DNA from: Eutypella sp. D-1
Lineage: Eukaryota > Ascomycota > Sordariomycetes > Xylariales > Diatrypaceae
Assembly (NCBI GenBank): GCA_023313575.1
Contig: JAJTTP010000007.1
Location: 1-64,000 of the forward strand
DNA: 64,000 bases
Direction: 5' to 3'
Each line of letters begins with the position of its first letter. Within the stretch, counting starts at the first letter, position 1. The notes beneath the pieces are model-generated. The model ran no database searches, was not told where the DNA came from, and worked only from the letters and a program-made list of their open reading frames with translations. Shown here piece by piece: positions 61,501-64,000 of the stretch. The position numbers and the translations under genes are program-made.

Positions 61501-64000
61501 CTTCCAAAGCCTCGGCATGGCTGGCGCGCAGGGCCGACAGTTCCTTCGTCTTGGCGGATTCGTTTTCGTCGCGAATATTCTCAAGTTCGAGGGAGTGCGC
61601 GTTCGTGAGATCCTGCAAGGCTTTCGTGCGGAGGGACTCCTGGTCGCTCCTTAAGACTTCCAATTCCTGCTTATGGCTCGCGACTAGGGTCTCCAATTCC
61701 GAGGCCTTTGCAGCGGTGAGTTCGTTCTTGAGTTCTGCGATCTGCTTCTCGTGGGTGGCCCTGAGAGATTCGAGAGCCTGGGCGCGCGCCGCATCGCTGT
61801 CACGTTTGTGTGCCTCGAGAATCTCATTGTGAGCAGCGTTCAGCGCTTCCAGCTGCTTGTTGTGTGCCACATCACCTTCGACCTTGGTTGACTCGACTTG
61901 TTTCGCCAAGGCAGTCTTGAAGCCTTCCAGCTCCTGAGCGTGAGCCGCAGCATACTCGATCTTCAACGACTCGATTTCTTGGACATGCGCCTCTTTCAAG
62001 GCCGCTATCTCCTTTGTCAGAGTCGACTCACTTGCTGCCTTCGAAGACTCGAGTTCCTTGGTGTGTATAGCTACCAGGGCCGCGATCTCTGCAGCATGGG
62101 AAGCCTTGTTTTCTTCTCTGAGCTCGTCCATCTGCTTCTGATGGGTTTCTTTGAGTTGCTCGAGCTCTTGCGAGTGCGCCGCATCGATGGCTGCTTTCAT
62201 TTCGTCGAATTCCCGCGCGTGCGCCTTCTCGACGGCTTCGAGCTGTTGAGCATGCTCTGTACCGACATCTTCCTTCGCCTCCTGAACTTCCTTGGCAATG
62301 CTCGCCTTCAGGGACTCGAGCTCCTGAGCATGGGCATCAGCGAGTGTACGCTTCGACTGCTCTATCTGCGCCGCATGGGTTTCCTTCAGCGCGCCAACTT
62401 CCTTGGCGTGCATGTCTGCCAGCTCGCTCCGCGACTGCTCAATCTCCGCCTTGTGGCTCGCTCTCGCTGCCTCAAGCTCCTTCTCATGAGCGGCTTGTAA
62501 CTCGGTCTTCAGCTGCTCTGTGCGCTCCGTGTGAATTGCCTGTAACTCATCTAGCTCCTGGGCATGGGCCTGGGCTAAATCACTCTTGAGCTGGTCCAGC
62601 TGGGCCGCATTGGCAGCCGTGATAGCTGCGACTTCGGCCTGGGCAACCTCGACCTGCTTCTGCCAATGGGACAGCTCTTCGGAGTGAGTTGCTTTGAGTG
62701 ATTCAATCTCGGAGGCATGAGCTAGTTCCATGTCATGCTTCGCGGAGGCCAACTCGTCAAGATGCTTCGTTCGCAGGTCTTCCATCTCGGCAGCTCGAGC
62801 AGCCTCGCTCTCTTCCCTGAGCCTAGATATCTCTTCCGCGTGCTTATCCTGGAGAGCCTGAAGCTCAGTGGCATGGGCAGTCTTGGCTGCTTCCAGTTCA
62901 GCTGACAGCTCGTCGGAAATCTTGTTCCGGAGAACATCCAGTTCGGCAGCCCGGGCCGCATCACGGTCATCCGTGAAAGATGCGACCACTTCGGAGTGTT
63001 TGGCTGAGAGAGCTTCGATCTCGGCTGCATGGGAAGCGTTGCTCTCCGCTTCCTTGGAGGCCAGCTGCTGGGTATGTGCTGTCTTCAGAGCTTCGAGCTC
63101 CGCTGCATGAGCGGCTTTCAAGGAGCTGACTTCGTCAGCGTGAGCAGCCATCGCATCTGCGGTAGCCCTATTGAGCTCCCCGGCGTGGCGTGACTCGATC
63201 GCCTCAATCTCTCGCGGTAGGGCCTCTTTGATCGTGGCTTCCACATTGCTGAGTTCCTCGGCATGGTTGGATTTCAAAATTTCCATTTCTTGCATGAAGG
63301 CATCTCTAACCATCGCCTCGGCTTTGCTGATCTCATCGGCAAGGCGGGACTCGAGTGCTTCCGATGAGGCTGCCAGAGAGGCTGCGTGATCCGCGCTCAG
63401 GGACCTCATTTCTTCGGCGTGCCCAGCCCGCAGATTCTCCAGTGCAGCGGCTTGTGCCGCGTCGTGCTCATTAGCCAGTCGCTCCATCCGCTTATCGTGC
63501 TCAGCCCGGATCGCTTCTATTTCAGCTGCATAGCCGTGCGATAGGGTGAGGCCTAGGCCCTTTTCTTGTTGACCATCTGCATCCACGAATAGTGGCTCAT
63601 GGAACGGCTCGGTCATCATGCCACTGTCGATCATGAGAACCCTGGGTAGGCGAGGGATGGCAGGAGGAGGCGTCGCGGTCCTAGCTCTGATGGACCTCCT
63701 GCTAGGCGTGGCCGACAGATTGGACTCGTTGTCGCTACCCGCGAAATCGCCAAGCTCTGCCGCCAGGCTCTGGGCGCCTTGCTTCGGCGTGCGATTGATG
63801 AAGCTGGACGGACTACTCTGTAAAGTTGGCTCCTCGCTGCCTTGTCGCGAACGGCGGAAAGCGCCACGACTGACACGGAGTGGGAACTTGGGTTGGTGTG
63901 GGGGGAGGGTTGGCGTCCTGATGCCGCTCCTGTAACGATAATAATCATCGTCGTCTTCGTCTTCAGTGGAGGCTGTGCTATCGATGGATCGACTGCGGTT
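58594..64000 (-). CDS. apsA: Num1/ApsA cortical nuclear-migration protein, 3' part
   Basis: The gene runs off the right edge: the frame is open without a stop to 64,000, so Met at 63,634 is internal. About 1,776 residues lie in the window. Order: acidic, Ser/Arg-rich segment (64,000-63,640), coiled coil of 26- and 15-residue repeats (63,523-60,704), Ser/Pro-rich linker (about 60,650-59,650), PH domain (about 59,645-59,290; starts near MIQAITQTMIGEYLWKY, with RRYFWVHPYTRTLYWS and the final W of HETWFNAL), Ser/Arg-rich tail and a short acidic helix. A 76-bp intron (58,764-58,839) precedes a last exon of 170 nt that encodes DGKHDVGTLSH and a His-rich end. The ApsA/Num1 family binds the plasma membrane through the PH domain and anchors dynein and mitochondria at the cortex. 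Reading through the intron would give a wrong end at 58,793. Confidence 0.9.
58764..58839 (-). other. spliceosomal intron of apsA
   Basis: Donor G|GTAAGC at 58,839, branch site AACTAACG near 58,779-58,772, acceptor CTCAG|GG ending at 58,764. The length of 76 bp is typical for filamentous fungi. Removing it joins ...GATG to GGAAACAC..., giving ...CCDGKHDVGTLSH, the ending expected for this family. A run of 13 Gs lies inside it (58,816-58,826 region, plus strand). The in-frame TGA/TAG at 58,793-58,795 is inside the intron. Confidence 0.88.
59290..59645 (-). other. PH domain of ApsA
   Basis: About 118 codons from GEYLWKYTRKTG to WFNALSYLLLR. The beta-strand pattern (YLWKYTR, RRYFWVHPYTRTLYWS, SLIIVSPGRSIKFTC) and the C-terminal amphipathic helix with its invariant Trp mark the Num1/Mcp5-type PH fold, known in yeast to bind PI(4,5)P2. 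Confidence 0.85.
60704..63523 (-). repeat. coiled-coil tandem repeats, 26 and 15 residues
   Basis: Three blocks. From 63,523 to 61,466 there are 26 units of 26 residues (one of 25, plus an 11-residue half unit after the fifth). A consensus is (E/Q)LEAL-K-xHAxELExxKxxx-AAHAx, with the next unit starting again at ELEAL. From 61,465 to 61,016 there are ten units of exactly 15 residues (ELEALKxEHAAxLAK type). From 61,015 to 60,704 there are four more 26-residue units. The 26-residue unit is an 11 plus a 15. No heptad register holds through the whole region, although the sequence is clearly an extended helix. Confidence 0.75.

Noticed and set aside
60873..61832. A 319-codon open frame on the plus strand, rich in Ser and Arg.
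   Set aside because: It is the exact antisense of the apsA coiled-coil repeat; the codon bias of repeated Glu, Leu, Ala and Lys leaves no stops on the other strand. The same applies to 61,898-62,500 and the other short frames between 58,900 and 63,900.

Overview
The window looks like nuclear DNA of a filamentous ascomycete (Pezizomycotina). About the first 53.9 kb is a transposon graveyard rewritten by repeat-induced point mutation (RIP): extremely AT-rich, saturated with TpA, nearly without CpA/TpG but still holding many CpG. Codons for Gln, Trp and Arg have become stops, so no long frame survives. The last 10 kb has ordinary composition and holds one large conserved gene plus a few very small genes.

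Region 1 (1-12,953): relics of non-LTR (LINE, Tad1-like) elements. A minus-strand 3' end with RNase H (1-990) and a second minus-strand LINE with an RT core (about 1,000-5,750) are followed by head-to-tail plus-strand copies. Region 2 (12,954-26,724): a Ty3/gypsy chromovirus (E1, minus) with 5-bp target duplications sits in a LINE, and a second chromovirus (E2, plus) sits inside E1. Region 3 (26,725-32,433): the rest of the disrupted LINE (endonuclease, RT, RNase H, 3' tail) and the 5' half of another. Region 4 (32,434-39,319): chromovirus E3 (minus). Region 5 (39,320-43,389): inverted LINE pieces. Region 6 (43,390-50,202): chromovirus E4 (plus), with two LTRs of different subtype. Region 7 (50,203-53,880): an older Ty1/copia relic and a 126-bp direct repeat. 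Two short 5'-truncated LINE tails (5,226-5,389 and 42,419-42,602) keep their target-site duplications and have escaped RIP.

Region 8 (53,880-58,593) is gene-poor. It holds a cluster of very small genes whose products begin Met-Cys, then nine residues, then a Cys-Gly-His type motif. Two are intact (54,692-55,060 minus; 56,886-57,107 plus) and up to three look decayed. Region 9 (58,594 to the window end, minus) is the 3' part of a Num1/ApsA-type cortical anchor gene: a long coiled coil of 26- and 15-residue repeats, a disordered linker, a C-terminal PH domain, a 76-bp intron and a His-rich last exon. Its 5' end lies beyond the window.

The most interesting observations are: a gene-like reading frame of 168-172 codons on the strand opposite to pol, kept in frame in all four chromoviruses despite RIP; the cluster of tiny Cys-Gly-His genes beside the RIP block; the RIP-free LINE tails; and the chimeric E4 element.
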